Assembly (NCBI RefSeq): GCF_001685355.1
Contig: NZ_CP016438.1
Location: 7,440,001 to 7,504,000 of the forward strand
Reading direction: 5' to 3'
From: Streptomyces lincolnensis
GTDB lineage: Bacteria > Actinomycetota > Actinomycetes > Streptomycetales > Streptomycetaceae
Length of the DNA stretch: 64,000 bases
Below are positions 19,441 to 27,326 of this stretch, piece after piece. The position numbers were made by a program, and so were the translations under genes. A model generated the notes under the pieces. The model was not told the DNA's origin, made no database searches, and saw only the letters and a program-made list of their open reading frames with translations. Positions within the stretch are counted from its first letter, which is position 1. The number at the start of each line of letters is the position of its first letter.

Positions 19441-21029
19441 CGGGAAACCATCAGACCCTGGCGTTGATGCTGTTCAGCGCGTTCGTGGCCGTCACGCTGG
19501 CCATCACAACGTGGGTGGGCCGGCACCGGCGGGGTTCGGCCGAGGAGTTCTATGCCGGCGGTCGGCTCTTCTCCCCGATGGAGAATGGTTTTGCCATCGC
19601 GGGCGACTACATGTCGGCCGCCTCCTTCCTCGGTATCTCCGGCCTCATCGCGCTGTTCGGCTACGACGGGTTGCTGTACTCGGTGGGCTTCCTCGTGGCC
19701 TGGCTGGTGGTGCTGTTCCTGGTCGCCGAACTCGTACGCAACTGCGGACGGTTCACGCTCGCCGACGTCGTCGCGGCGCGGATGAGGGAGCGCCCGGTGC
19801 GAATCGCGGCGGGAACTTCCTCGGTGGTCGTGTCCGTTCTGTATCTGGTGGCGCAGATGGTGGGGGCGGGCAGCCTGGTCGCGCTGCTGCTGGGAGGCAC
19901 CAGCGAGGCGGCCCAGTCCTGGACCGTCATCGGGGTCGGTGCGCTCATGGTGATCTATGTGTCGCTGGGAGGGATGCGGGCCACCACCTGGATCCAGATC
20001 GTCAAGGCGGTCCTGCTGCTGAGCGGCACCGTCACGCTCACCGTGCTCGTCCTGGTGCGCTTCCACGGCGACTTCGACCAACTGCTGCTCACCGCGGCCG
20101 AGCGCAGCGGTCACGGCGAGTCGTTCCTTGCGCCGGGTCTGAAGTACGGCGGGGACTGGACCGCGCGTTTCGACTTCATCAGCCTGGGCCTCGCGCTGGT
20201 TCTGGGAACGGCCGGGCTGCCGCACATCCTGTCCCGCTTCTACACGGTTCCCACCGCACGGGCGGCACGGCGTTCGGTCGTCTGGGCGATCGGGCTCATC
20301 GGTGGCTTCTACCTGATGACGATCGTCCTCGGGTTCGGCGCGGCGGCCATCGTGGGACCTGACGCCGTACGCGGGTCGAACGCGGCGGGGAACACGGCGG
20401 TTCCGCTGCTGGCGCTCGATCTGGGCGGGGGCGCGGACTCCACCGGAGGAACGGTTCTCTTCGCGGTGGTCGCCGCCGTGGCCTTCGCCACGATCCTCGC
20501 TGTGGTCGCCGGGATCACGCTCGCCTCCTCGGCGTCCGTGGCCCATGACCTGTACGCCTCGTTGCGCCGTCGGCGTGCCAAGCCGCGCAGCGAGGTGGCG
20601 GTGGCGCGCACCGCGGCGGTCGGTATCGGGGTGGTGGCGATCGCCCTGGGCCTCCTGGCCCGGGATCTCAACGTCGCGTTCCTCGTGGGCCTCGCCTTCG
20701 CCGTCGCCGCGTCCGCCAATCTGCCGGTGCTGCTCTACTCGCTGTTCTGGCGTGGGTTCACGACACGCGGTGCCGTGTGGTCGGTGTACGGCGGGCTGGT
20801 GCCGGCGGTGGTGCTCGTGGCGCTGTCCCCGGTGGTCTCGGGCAGCCCCGAATCGCTGTTTCCCGGGGTCGACTTCCAGTACTTCCCGTTGCAGAACCCC
20901 GGGCTCGTGTCGATCCCGCTCGGCTTCGTCGCGGGCTGGCTGGGGACGGTCACCTCGGCGGAACTGCCCGACGAGGCCAAGCACGCGGAGACCGAGGTGC
21001 GCTCGCTGACAGGGGCGGGCGCGGTGTGA
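19437..21029 (+). CDS. Solute:sodium symporter, ActP-type (acetate or other short carboxylate)
   Basis: A 530-residue integral membrane carrier of the SSS family with about 13 hydrophobic segments. Typical SSS features are the AEEFYAGGR and NGFAIAGDYMSAASFLGISG region near the start, GGMRATTWIQIVKAVLL in the middle and the AGITLASSASVAHDLY stretch, all characteristic of the ActP/acetate branch. The GTG at 19437 overlaps the DUF485 stop by 4 bases, so the pair is translationally coupled. Acetate uptake is the likeliest function, but pyruvate or another monocarboxylate is possible. It ends facing the convergent DpiA-type regulator, with no strong terminator in the 134 bases between. Confidence 0.88.
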   Translation: MTGNHQTLALMLFSAFVAVTLAITTWVGRHRRGSAEEFYAGGRLFSPMENGFAIAGDYMSAASFLGISGLIALFGYDGLLYSVGFLVAWLVVLFLVAELVRNCGRFTLADVVAARMRERPVRIAAGTSSVVVSVLYLVAQMVGAGSLVALLLGGTSEAAQSWTVIGVGALMVIYVSLGGMRATTWIQIVKAVLLLSGTVTLTVLVLVRFHGDFDQLLLTAAERSGHGESFLAPGLKYGGDWTARFDFISLGLALVLGTAGLPHILSRFYTVPTARAARRSVVWAIGLIGGFYLMTIVLGFGAAAIVGPDAVRGSNAAGNTAVPLLALDLGGGADSTGGTVLFAVVAAVAFATILAVVAGITLASSASVAHDLYASLRRRRAKPRSEVAVARTAAVGIGVVAIALGLLARDLNVAFLVGLAFAVAASANLPVLLYSLFWRGFTTRGAVWSVYGGLVPAVVLVALSPVVSGSPESLFPGVDFQYFPLQNPGLVSIPLGFVAGWLGTVTSAELPDEAKHAETEVRSLTGAGAV

Positions 21030-21163
21030 GGGGCGGCGGCCTCATCGTCGTACGGGACTCGGTGGTGCGGGACGCATGTGGTGGGTGGGAGTGACATCTC
21101 CGGGCTTCGCATCCGTATGTAAGGCGGGCACGGTTCCTTCCCCCGCCCCCACGGGCCGTGTCC

Positions 21164-21844
21164 TCAGGCGCGGGTCGCCCACACGTAACGGTGTTCCGGG
21201 CGACCCGCGTCGCCGTACTTGAGGGTCAGTCTGGCCCGTCCCGTGCGTTCCAGGAGTTTCAGATAGCGCTGGGCCGTCTGGCGGCTCACGCCGGTCCGTT
21301 CGGCGATCTCCTGGGCCGAGAGGGGGCCCTCGGCGTTCATCAGGGACCGGCGGACGAGCTCCGCGGTGGTGGGGGAGTGCCCTTTGGGCAGTTCGGGCTC
21401 CGAGGACGCGGACAGCGCGCCGAAGATGCGGTCCACCTCGGCCTGTTCCGCCTCTCCGCCGTCGTCGATCGTGCGGCGCAGCTGGGCGTAGGCCTCCAGC
21501 TTGGCGCGCAGGCCCGCGAAGGCGAAGGGCTTGACCAGGTACTGAACGGCGCCGTGCCGCATCGCCGCCTGAACGGTCGTCACGTCCCGGGCGGCCGTCA
21601 CCATGATCACGTCGGTTTGGTGGCCGCGGCGGCGCATCTCCTGGACGACCGAGAGGCCCGTCTCGTCGGGCAGATAGTGGTCCATGAGCACCAGGTCCAC
21701 GTGCGGCAGCGTCGCCAGCCGGTCCAGGGCCTGGGCAGCGTTGTGGGCCTCGCCGGCCACGTGGAAGCCCGGCACCTTCTCGACGTAGGCGGCATTGACC
21801 CGGGCGACCCGGATGTCGTCGTCCACGACCAGGACCTCGATCAT
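21164..21844 (-). CDS. CitB/DcuR (DpiA)-type response regulator
   Basis: A 226-residue regulator. The receiver domain has DDD at residues 8-10 and the phospho-acceptor Asp55 in VLMDHYLP, with Lys in VKPF. The C-terminal domain carries a winged helix-turn-helix (LSAQEIAERTGVSRQTAQRY). This domain order is that of the CitB/DcuR/DpiA group, which regulates uptake and metabolism of citrate and C4-dicarboxylates. The ATG at 21844 overlaps the kinase stop by one base (TGATG), so the pair is coupled. The longer upstream frame is an antisense artefact inside the kinase gene. The convergent ActP-type symporter and the nearby citrate synthase genes are obvious candidate targets, by context only. Confidence 0.9.
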   Translation of the reverse strand: MIEVLVVDDDIRVARVNAAYVEKVPGFHVAGEAHNAAQALDRLATLPHVDLVLMDHYLPDETGLSVVQEMRRRGHQTDVIMVTAARDVTTVQAAMRHGAVQYLVKPFAFAGLRAKLEAYAQLRRTIDDGGEAEQAEVDRIFGALSASSEPELPKGHSPTTAELVRRSLMNAEGPLSAQEIAERTGVSRQTAQRYLKLLERTGRARLTLKYGDAGRPEHRYVWATRA

Positions 21845-23526
21845 CACGACTCCTCCTCGGTGGCGGCCCCTGCGGCCTGCGATGCGGTGAGTGCGGGCTC
21901 CGGGCCCGGCTCCGCCAGGACGTCGGGCAGGACGACGGTGAACTCCGCGCCTCCGCCGCCCGCCTCGCCGACCGTCGCGCTGCCACCTTGCCGTTCGGCG
22001 AGCCTGCGCACCAGGGAGAGTCCGATACCGCGTTCCCGGTGCGCCGGGGGCTTCTTGGTGGACCATCCCTCGGTGAAGATCAACTCCCGGTGCTCGACCG
22101 GGATTCCCGGCCCCGTGTCGCGCACTCTGAGCACGGCGGTGCGGCCCTCCGTGCGCAGTTCGACCTCCACGCGCGCGTGCGGCGAGCCGGCGGCCGCGTC
22201 CAGCGCGTTGTCGACCAGGTTGCCGAGGATCGTGACGAGCCCGCCGGGATCGACCAGCCGGTCCGGCAGCCGGGTCCGGTCGGAGACCCACAGCGCCACT
22301 CCGCGCTCGGCCGCGACGGTCGCCTTGCCGACCAGCAGCGCGGCGATCAGCGGGTCCTCGATCTTCTCGGTGACCTGTTCCGCGGTGGCGCGATGGTCAC
22401 CGACCACCTCTCCGACGAACTCGACGGCGTCGTCGTACATCTCCAGTTCGAGCAGCCCGAGGAGCGTGTGCATGCGGTTGGCGTGCTCGTGGTCCTGGGC
22501 CCGCAGGGCGTCGATCAGGCCGCGCGTGGAGTCGAGCTCCCGGCCCAGCTGTTCCAGTTCGGTGCGGTCGCGAAGGGTGGCGACGGCGCCTCCGTCGTCG
22601 GTGGGCATGCGGTTGGCGACCAGCACCCGCTGGCCGCGCACGGTGAGCAGATCGGTGCCCGTCACCCGGCCCGTCAGGACGTCGGCGGTACGGCCCTCGC
22701 CGAGCGCCTCCTCAGGAGACCGGCCCACGACCTCGTCGCCGATGCCCAGCAGCCGCTGCGCCTCGTCGTTGAGCAGGCGGACGCGGCCGGCGCGATCCAG
22801 GGCCACGACGCCCTCCCGGATGCCGTGCAGCATGGCCTCACGTTCGGCGAGCAGCCCCGAGATGTCCGAGAAGGCCAGGTCACGGGTCTGGCGCTGGACC
22901 CGGCGGGAGATGAGCCAGGCGGCCAGCGCGCCTACGGCGAGGGCGCCGCCGGCGTATGCGAACAGTCCGGGGATCGCGTGGATCAGCCGCGCCCGCACGC
23001 TGTCGTACGCGATACCGACCGAGACCGCGCCCACGATCTCGCCGTCGCTGTCGCGCAGGGGCACCTTGCCCCGGGCGGTGCGGCCCAGGGTGCCGCTGTC
23101 GATCTGCATGACCTCCTTGCCGGCCAGGGCCTGTCCGGGGTCGGTCGAGACGGTCCTGCCGACCTCGCTGCGGGTGGGGTGCGACCAGCGCACGCCCCGC
23201 CAGTCCATGACCACGATGTACTCGGCGTGGGTGGCCCTGCGGATCTGCTCGGCCTGCCGCTGGACGGGGCCGTCGGCCAGTGGAGGCGTGTCCTTCACCT
23301 CATCGGCCAGCCGAGGCCGGGCCGCGGTGGTCTGCGCGATCGCCAGGGCGCGGCGCATCGCCTGGTCGTCCAGCTGGTCGCTGAGCGGCGCGAGGAACAG
23401 CCCGGTCGCGAGCACCGCGACTCCCGCGGCGATCGCCAGCTGCATCAGCAGCACCTGCGAGAACACCCGCCGCGGCAGCCCGAGACGCAGGCGGCGGACG
23501 AGGGGAGTGGGGCGGCTCATACCCAT
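21844..23526 (-). CDS. CitA/DcuS (DpiB)-type sensor kinase
   Basis: A 560-residue kinase with two membrane helices (about residues 22-46 and 185-206) flanking a periplasmic-type sCache domain, which in this family binds citrate or C4-dicarboxylates. A cytoplasmic PAS domain follows (about 225-320), then the SPOB-like dimerisation helix with the phospho-acceptor His346 in RAQDHEHANRMH, then an HATPase domain (NLVDNALDAA, DTGPGIP, GIGLSLVRRLAE). The ATG at 23526 and one at 23520 are both possible; neither has a clear ribosome-binding site. A perfect inverted repeat 49 bases upstream may be its control site. The exact ligand is not predictable. Confidence 0.9.
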   Translation of the reverse strand: MGMSRPTPLVRRLRLGLPRRVFSQVLLMQLAIAAGVAVLATGLFLAPLSDQLDDQAMRRALAIAQTTAARPRLADEVKDTPPLADGPVQRQAEQIRRATHAEYIVVMDWRGVRWSHPTRSEVGRTVSTDPGQALAGKEVMQIDSGTLGRTARGKVPLRDSDGEIVGAVSVGIAYDSVRARLIHAIPGLFAYAGGALAVGALAAWLISRRVQRQTRDLAFSDISGLLAEREAMLHGIREGVVALDRAGRVRLLNDEAQRLLGIGDEVVGRSPEEALGEGRTADVLTGRVTGTDLLTVRGQRVLVANRMPTDDGGAVATLRDRTELEQLGRELDSTRGLIDALRAQDHEHANRMHTLLGLLELEMYDDAVEFVGEVVGDHRATAEQVTEKIEDPLIAALLVGKATVAAERGVALWVSDRTRLPDRLVDPGGLVTILGNLVDNALDAAAGSPHARVEVELRTEGRTAVLRVRDTGPGIPVEHRELIFTEGWSTKKPPAHRERGIGLSLVRRLAERQGGSATVGEAGGGGAEFTVVLPDVLAEPGPEPALTASQAAGAATEEES

Positions 23527-23574
23527 GACGGTACGTGGGTGTGCGGGAGCCGCCGCAGGGGGTGTGGTGTGGAT

Positions 23575-23600
23575 CTCTTGATCAATGTCTTGATCAAGAG
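23575..23600. promoter_or_regulatory. Perfect 11-bp inverted repeat upstream of the DpiB-type kinase
   Basis: Arms CTCTTGATCAA (23575-23585) and TTGATCAAGAG (23590-23600) with a TGTC loop. Each arm contains the palindrome TTGATCAA, so the site can also be read as two directly repeated operators 12 bases apart. It lies between the sucrase-like gene's stop (23656) and the kinase start (23526). It could be an operator or, on the minus strand, a terminator; the AT-rich symmetry and lack of a U-tract favour an operator. Confidence 0.55.
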
Positions 23601-23655
23601 GTGAGGCCGATCGGTGGACCGCCGAGGCCGCCCGCGCCCGGTGCGGGCGGCTCCG

Positions 23656-24600
23656 TCAGCTCACCAGTGCCGCGGTCGCCGGCAGCCGGCGTACCGCCAC
23701 CACGTCCATCCGGGCGGGCGAGCCGAGGACCGACGTCCCGCAGCTCTCCGGGCGGGGCGGCAGACCGGCCTCCTGGGACACCGAGACCCGCCAGCGGCGT
23801 CCGTCGACGTGGGCGACGGTCACCTCCCAGAGTGGTGCGGCGCCCTCCGTGCGGACGACGGTGAGGGCCTCCGCGGTGTACTCACGCGCCGCCGTGCGCA
23901 CGGCCAGCTCGGCCGCCTGACCGGGCCGCTCCCAGGCGGAGTTGCCGCGGCACCCCTCGACCACGATGCGTCCCTCCTGGACGCTGTGCAGGACTTGCTT
24001 GACGGCATGTGCCTCGGCCCGGCCGTAGGCGTATCCGTACGGCAGTACGAGCAAGGTCGGCGAGAAGCGGTGACCACCCAGATGGGTGACCTCCCAAACG
24101 CCCTCGACGCCGGAGGCGGCCAGCTCGGCGGCGAGAGGGCGGCCCAGGAGGGCGCAGCAGCGGTCGCGCTTGCCGTTGGTGCACACCAGCGCGAGCGGAG
24201 AGCCGGTGTGGGGCTGCCCGTCGAGCGCCGCGTCGAAGCTGTGGTGGTCACCCCGGCCGAGCGCGGCGAAGTCGACGTCGAGGAGCCGGTGCGGGTCGCG
24301 GGTGGTGGCGGTCCGCAGCCACACGTTCCCCGGCACTGTGTGGGCCGCGTACACCTTCCGGGCCTCCGGGGTGCCGCTGTCGGCGTGACGCCCGGGACGG
24401 CGGATGAGTGCCACGCGGACGCCCGTGCCCATCGTGGCCGCTTCCAGGGCGCGGCCCAGCACGGGGTCCAGGTGGCTCGAAGTGAGCGCCTTGGCACCCC
24501 AGGGACCGGGCTGCTCCAGGAGCAGCCAGGTCGTCGCCGCAGCCGCGGTCCCGGAAATGGGCTCGTCGAGGTCCCGGGAGACTGTTGAGCACATACTCAC
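23656..24600 (-). CDS. Sucrase/ferredoxin-like protein (thioredoxin-like ferredoxin family)
   Basis: A 314-residue protein of the sucrase/ferredoxin-like family. The central region has VCTNGKRDRCCALLGRPLA (about residues 138-156), then THLGGHRFSPTLLVLPYG (about 171-188) and GCRGNSAW (about 217-224). These Cys and His positions fit a thioredoxin-fold [2Fe-2S] or metal site. Enzymatic function is not established; the name 'sucrase' is historical. It starts at GTG 24600 (or ATG 24594), immediately next to an iron-box sequence and with no room for a leader, so the transcript is probably leaderless and iron-repressed. It lies between the kinase gene and the HTH-citrate synthase, all on the minus strand. 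Confidence 0.82.
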   Translation of the reverse strand: MSMCSTVSRDLDEPISGTAAAATTWLLLEQPGPWGAKALTSSHLDPVLGRALEAATMGTGVRVALIRRPGRHADSGTPEARKVYAAHTVPGNVWLRTATTRDPHRLLDVDFAALGRGDHHSFDAALDGQPHTGSPLALVCTNGKRDRCCALLGRPLAAELAASGVEGVWEVTHLGGHRFSPTLLVLPYGYAYGRAEAHAVKQVLHSVQEGRIVVEGCRGNSAWERPGQAAELAVRTAAREYTAEALTVVRTEGAAPLWEVTVAHVDGRRWRVSVSQEAGLPPRPESCGTSVLGSPARMDVVAVRRLPATAALVS

Positions 24601-24619
24601 AGAGGTGAGCCTAACCTGA
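24601..24619 (-). promoter_or_regulatory. DmdR/IdeR-type iron box
   Basis: The core AGGTGAGCCTAACCT (24603-24617) fits the AGGTnAGnCTnACCT core of the DtxR/IdeR/DmdR operator (full consensus TTAGGTTAGGCTAACCTAA). It is placed directly against the GTG at 24600. Binding would block transcription start and predicts repression when iron is plentiful. Confidence 0.75.
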
Positions 24620-24654
24620 CTTGAGCCAGGGCGACTTCCGGAGAGCCAGGTGTC

Positions 24655-25911
24655 CTACTCGGGCAGTGGCTGGGGCGGCCGCGGACCCACGTAGTGACCG
24701 CTCGGGCGCATCCGGAGCGGGCGCTCGCCGTACTCCTCCAGGGCGTGGGCGATCCAGCCCGCCGTACGGGCCACGGCGAAGATCGTCTCACCCGCCGTGG
24801 CGGGCATGCCGGAGGAGGCCGTGAGCACGGCGAGCGCCAGGTCGACGTTGGCGTGGAGGGGGGCGTGGCGCGCGGTGGTCGCGACGATGTCGCGGGCCGC
24901 CAGGAGGGCGGGCTCGGCGCGCGGGATCTCCTCCAGCAGGGCGAACAGGGCACGCGCGCGTGGGTCCTCGCCGGGGTACAGCCGGTGTCCCAGTCCGGGA
25001 ATGCGCCGCCCGGCCCGCAGCTCGTCCGCGATCACGGGGGCCGCGTCGCCCTGGTCCAGTACGTCGAGCAGGAGCTTGTGGGCCAGGCCGCTGGCGGCCC
25101 CGTGCAGGGGACCCTCCAGCACACCGAGCCCGGTGGAGACGGCCGCGTAGGCGTGCGCACGGGCCGAGGCGGCGACGCGCACGGCGAGCGTGGAGGCCGC
25201 CAGGTCATGGTCGACGAGTAGGGCGAGCGCCGTGTCCAGGGCGCGCAGGGACGCGTCGTCGGCGTGCCGGCCGCTGAGCCTGGTCCACAACCGATGGGCC
25301 AGCGGGCCGCCCTCACGGTGGTCGTGCCGCACGGGCGGGAGAGCGGCGACCAGGGTGGGGATGAGGACGCGCGCCGTGCCGAGCACGGCCTCCTCCGACA
25401 GGTCGAAGCGGAGCGGGTCCGCGACCGCGGCGGCGATCGCCGCGACCCGCAACCGGTCGGTGGGCGCGGTGTGTTCGGGCAGTGCGTCGACGGCCCGGCG
25501 GGCGACGGTGACGGCGGCATCGGATGCCGTGAACGTGGCGCCAGGGCGCATCCGGCCCGTCCACAGCCACTCGGCGACCTCTTCGTAGGAGTGCCGTGCG
25601 GCCAGCTCGGTCGCGTCGACGCCCCGGAAGTAGTACCGGTCGGTGTCGATGAGGGTGAGGCGGGTTCGTACGGCGGGCTCGCCGCCGGTTCCTGAACTCC
25701 CGCCGCTCTCACGCCTGTTGCGCCGGGCGAGCGCCTCCACCTCCTTGGTGTCGAAGGTGCTGCCCCTGCCGCCGGACACGCGACGGCTGGAGAGCTGGCC
25801 GCGGCTCACGTAGGCGTACACGGTCTCGGGTTTCACGCCCAGCAGTTCGGCGGCCTCCTTGGTGGTCAGCCGCTGTTCGGCGAGGTCGGGGCGGGGTTCG
25901 TGATCGCGCAT
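24655..25911 (-). CDS. Citrate synthase with N-terminal MerR/excisionase-like helix-turn-helix
   Basis: A 418-residue fusion. Residues about 14-65 form an HTH_17-type DNA-binding domain (LTTKEAAELLGVKPETVYAY then SRGQLSSRRV). Residues about 80-412 form a citrate synthase domain. The expected active-site residues are present: His235 in VDHDLAAST, His270 in GPLHGAA, His309 in GLGHRLYPGEDPRARAL, and Asp357 in HANVDLAL. It could therefore be an enzyme, a metabolite-sensing transcription factor, or both. The ATG at 25911 has no Shine-Dalgarno sequence; TACGGT 8 bases upstream may be the -10 of a leaderless transcript. It is divergent from a second citrate synthase gene across a 123-bp region with nested palindromes, a textbook regulator-target arrangement. 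Regulation of the neighbour is inference. Confidence 0.85.
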   Translation of the reverse strand: MRDHEPRPDLAEQRLTTKEAAELLGVKPETVYAYVSRGQLSSRRVSGGRGSTFDTKEVEALARRNRRESGGSSGTGGEPAVRTRLTLIDTDRYYFRGVDATELAARHSYEEVAEWLWTGRMRPGATFTASDAAVTVARRAVDALPEHTAPTDRLRVAAIAAAVADPLRFDLSEEAVLGTARVLIPTLVAALPPVRHDHREGGPLAHRLWTRLSGRHADDASLRALDTALALLVDHDLAASTLAVRVAASARAHAYAAVSTGLGVLEGPLHGAASGLAHKLLLDVLDQGDAAPVIADELRAGRRIPGLGHRLYPGEDPRARALFALLEEIPRAEPALLAARDIVATTARHAPLHANVDLALAVLTASSGMPATAGETIFAVARTAGWIAHALEEYGERPLRMRPSGHYVGPRPPQPLPE

Positions 25912-25940
25912 AAGAGGTCACCGTATCCGCAGCTCGTCAT

Positions 25941-25989
25941 GTTGATTAGCGTGTATTGATTAATCAATATTGACAGTGATCTAGTCAAC
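25941..25989. promoter_or_regulatory. Nested palindromes between divergent citrate synthase genes, with a -35 element
   Basis: The centre is a perfect 16-bp palindrome TATTGATTAATCAATA (25954-25969). An outer inverted repeat GTTGATTAG (25941-25949) and CTAGTCAAC (25981-25989) matches at 8 of 9 bases. A consensus -35 TTGACA (25970-25975) pointing to the + strand synthase directly abuts the inner palindrome. The region is strikingly AT-rich. It is probably the operator region for both genes. Confidence 0.65.
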
Positions 25990-26034
25990 CATGGACAGTC
26001 GAATCAAGTTCAAGGGGAAAGTCCAGGGAGAATC

Positions 26035-27225
26035 ATGTCTGCCAACAGGTCCGTCAGCAGGTCCGTCAGCAGGACGGCAGGTGCCCTCGTCGAGGTGCCG
26101 CGAGGGCTCGCGGGGGTCGTCGTCACCGACACCGAGATCGGGGACGTGCGAGGAGTCGAGGGGTTCTACCACTACCGCCAGTACTCGGCCGTCGACCTCG
26201 CCCGGACGCGAGGGTTCGAGGACGTCTGGCATCTGCTCGTCCACGGTGAGCTGCCGGACGCCGAACGTGCCGCCGCCTTCGCCGCCGAGACCGCCGCGCT
26301 GCGTCGGCTGCCCATCGAAGTGTCGGCCGCCCTGCCCGCCATCGCCAGGGCGGGTGCGGGCTCCGGGCCGCTTGCGGGGATGCGTACGGCGTTGTCGCTG
26401 CTGGGTGCGGCGAAGGGATTCCGTCCTGTCTACGACCTCGATGCGGACCGGCGGCGCCAGGACGCGCTGGTCGCCGCCGCGGCCGTACCGACGCTCCTGA
26501 CGGCGCTGCATCGGCTGGGCCAGGGGCTGGAGCCTGTGGAGCCGCGGGAGGATCTGTCGTACGCCGCGAATTACCTGTACATGCTCACGGGGGCAGAACC
26601 CGATGCGCAGCGGGCTCGGGCCATCGAGCAATACTTGATCTCAACTATTGATCACGGATTCAATGCATCAACCTTTGCGGCGCGGGTCATCACGTCGACG
26701 GGGGCGGATGTGGCGGCCTGTCTCGTCGGGGCGGTGGGGGCCTTGTCCGGGCCGTTGCACGGTGGTGCTCCCAGTCGGGCGCTGGACACCCTGGACGCGA
26801 TCGGCACGCCCGATCGCATCGACTCCTGGATTCGTGAGCGGGTGCTGGCCGGTGAGCGCATCATGGGTTTCGGTCACGCGATCTACCGGACCGAGGATCC
26901 CCGCTCCCGGATGCTGCGGGAGATCGCCGAGCGTTTCGGTGGTCCGCGCGTCGCCTTCGCCGTCGAGGTCGAGCGCCGCGTCGAGCGCATCCTCGCCGAG
27001 CTGAAGCCCGGTCGGGAGCTCCACGCCAACGTCGAGTTCTACGCCGGCGTCGTCATGGAGCTCTGCGGGCTGCCCCGCGAGATGTTCACCCCGACGTTCG
27101 CCGCGGGGCGGGTGGTGGGCTGGAGCGCCAACATCCTGGAACAGGCGGCGGACCCGAAGATCATCAGGCCGGTGGCTCGGTATGTGGGGCCGGGGGCGCC
27201 GGTGGCGGTGCCGGAGCTTGCCTGA
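26035..27225 (+). CDS. Citrate synthase (CitA-like, single domain)
   Basis: A 396-residue citrate synthase without a DNA-binding domain, from the ATG at 26035 with AGGGAG four bases upstream. Active-site elements are His207 in IDHGFNASTF, His242 in GPLHGGAP and His281 in GFGHAIYRTEDPRSRML. At the third catalytic position the usual Asp is Glu333 in HANVEFYAG, a substitution that, as I recall, also occurs in mycobacterial CitA-type enzymes. It should condense acetyl-CoA (or another acyl-CoA) with oxaloacetate. Bases about 26628-26674, which encode the stretch around His207, use codons very unlike the rest of the gene (TTG, TCA, ACT, ATT, GCA, TTT). A methylcitrate-synthase role is possible. It is probably controlled from the palindromic region upstream. 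Confidence 0.88.
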   Translation: MSANRSVSRSVSRTAGALVEVPRGLAGVVVTDTEIGDVRGVEGFYHYRQYSAVDLARTRGFEDVWHLLVHGELPDAERAAAFAAETAALRRLPIEVSAALPAIARAGAGSGPLAGMRTALSLLGAAKGFRPVYDLDADRRRQDALVAAAAVPTLLTALHRLGQGLEPVEPREDLSYAANYLYMLTGAEPDAQRARAIEQYLISTIDHGFNASTFAARVITSTGADVAACLVGAVGALSGPLHGGAPSRALDTLDAIGTPDRIDSWIRERVLAGERIMGFGHAIYRTEDPRSRMLREIAERFGGPRVAFAVEVERRVERILAELKPGRELHANVEFYAGVVMELCGLPREMFTPTFAAGRVVGWSANILEQAADPKIIRPVARYVGPGAPVAVPELA

Positions 27226-27269
27226 GGGCTTGGACGCACATGCCTGTCGCGTCCGCTTCCGACATGCAA

Positions 27270-27297
27270 GGGCTCGGCACCGCCTGGTACCGAGCCC
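27270..27297. terminator. Terminator between convergent genes
   Basis: Arms GGGCTCGG (27270-27277) and CCGAGCCC (27290-27297) with an inner ACC/GGT pair, between the citrate synthase gene and the convergent duplicated hypothetical gene. Confidence 0.75.
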
Positions 27298-27326
27298 GGG
27301 ATGGTGCGTGTCAGCGGACGACGTGA

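Noticed and set aside
19221..20984. Long minus-strand frame opposite the ActP-type symporter
   Set aside because: The product is His/Arg/Gly low complexity, while the + strand encodes a clear 13-helix symporter.
23575..23600. Inverted repeat as a simple terminator of the sucrase-like gene
   Set aside because: It is AT-rich with no following U-tract, and its arms are themselves palindromes shared with other sites, which fits an operator better; termination is not excluded.
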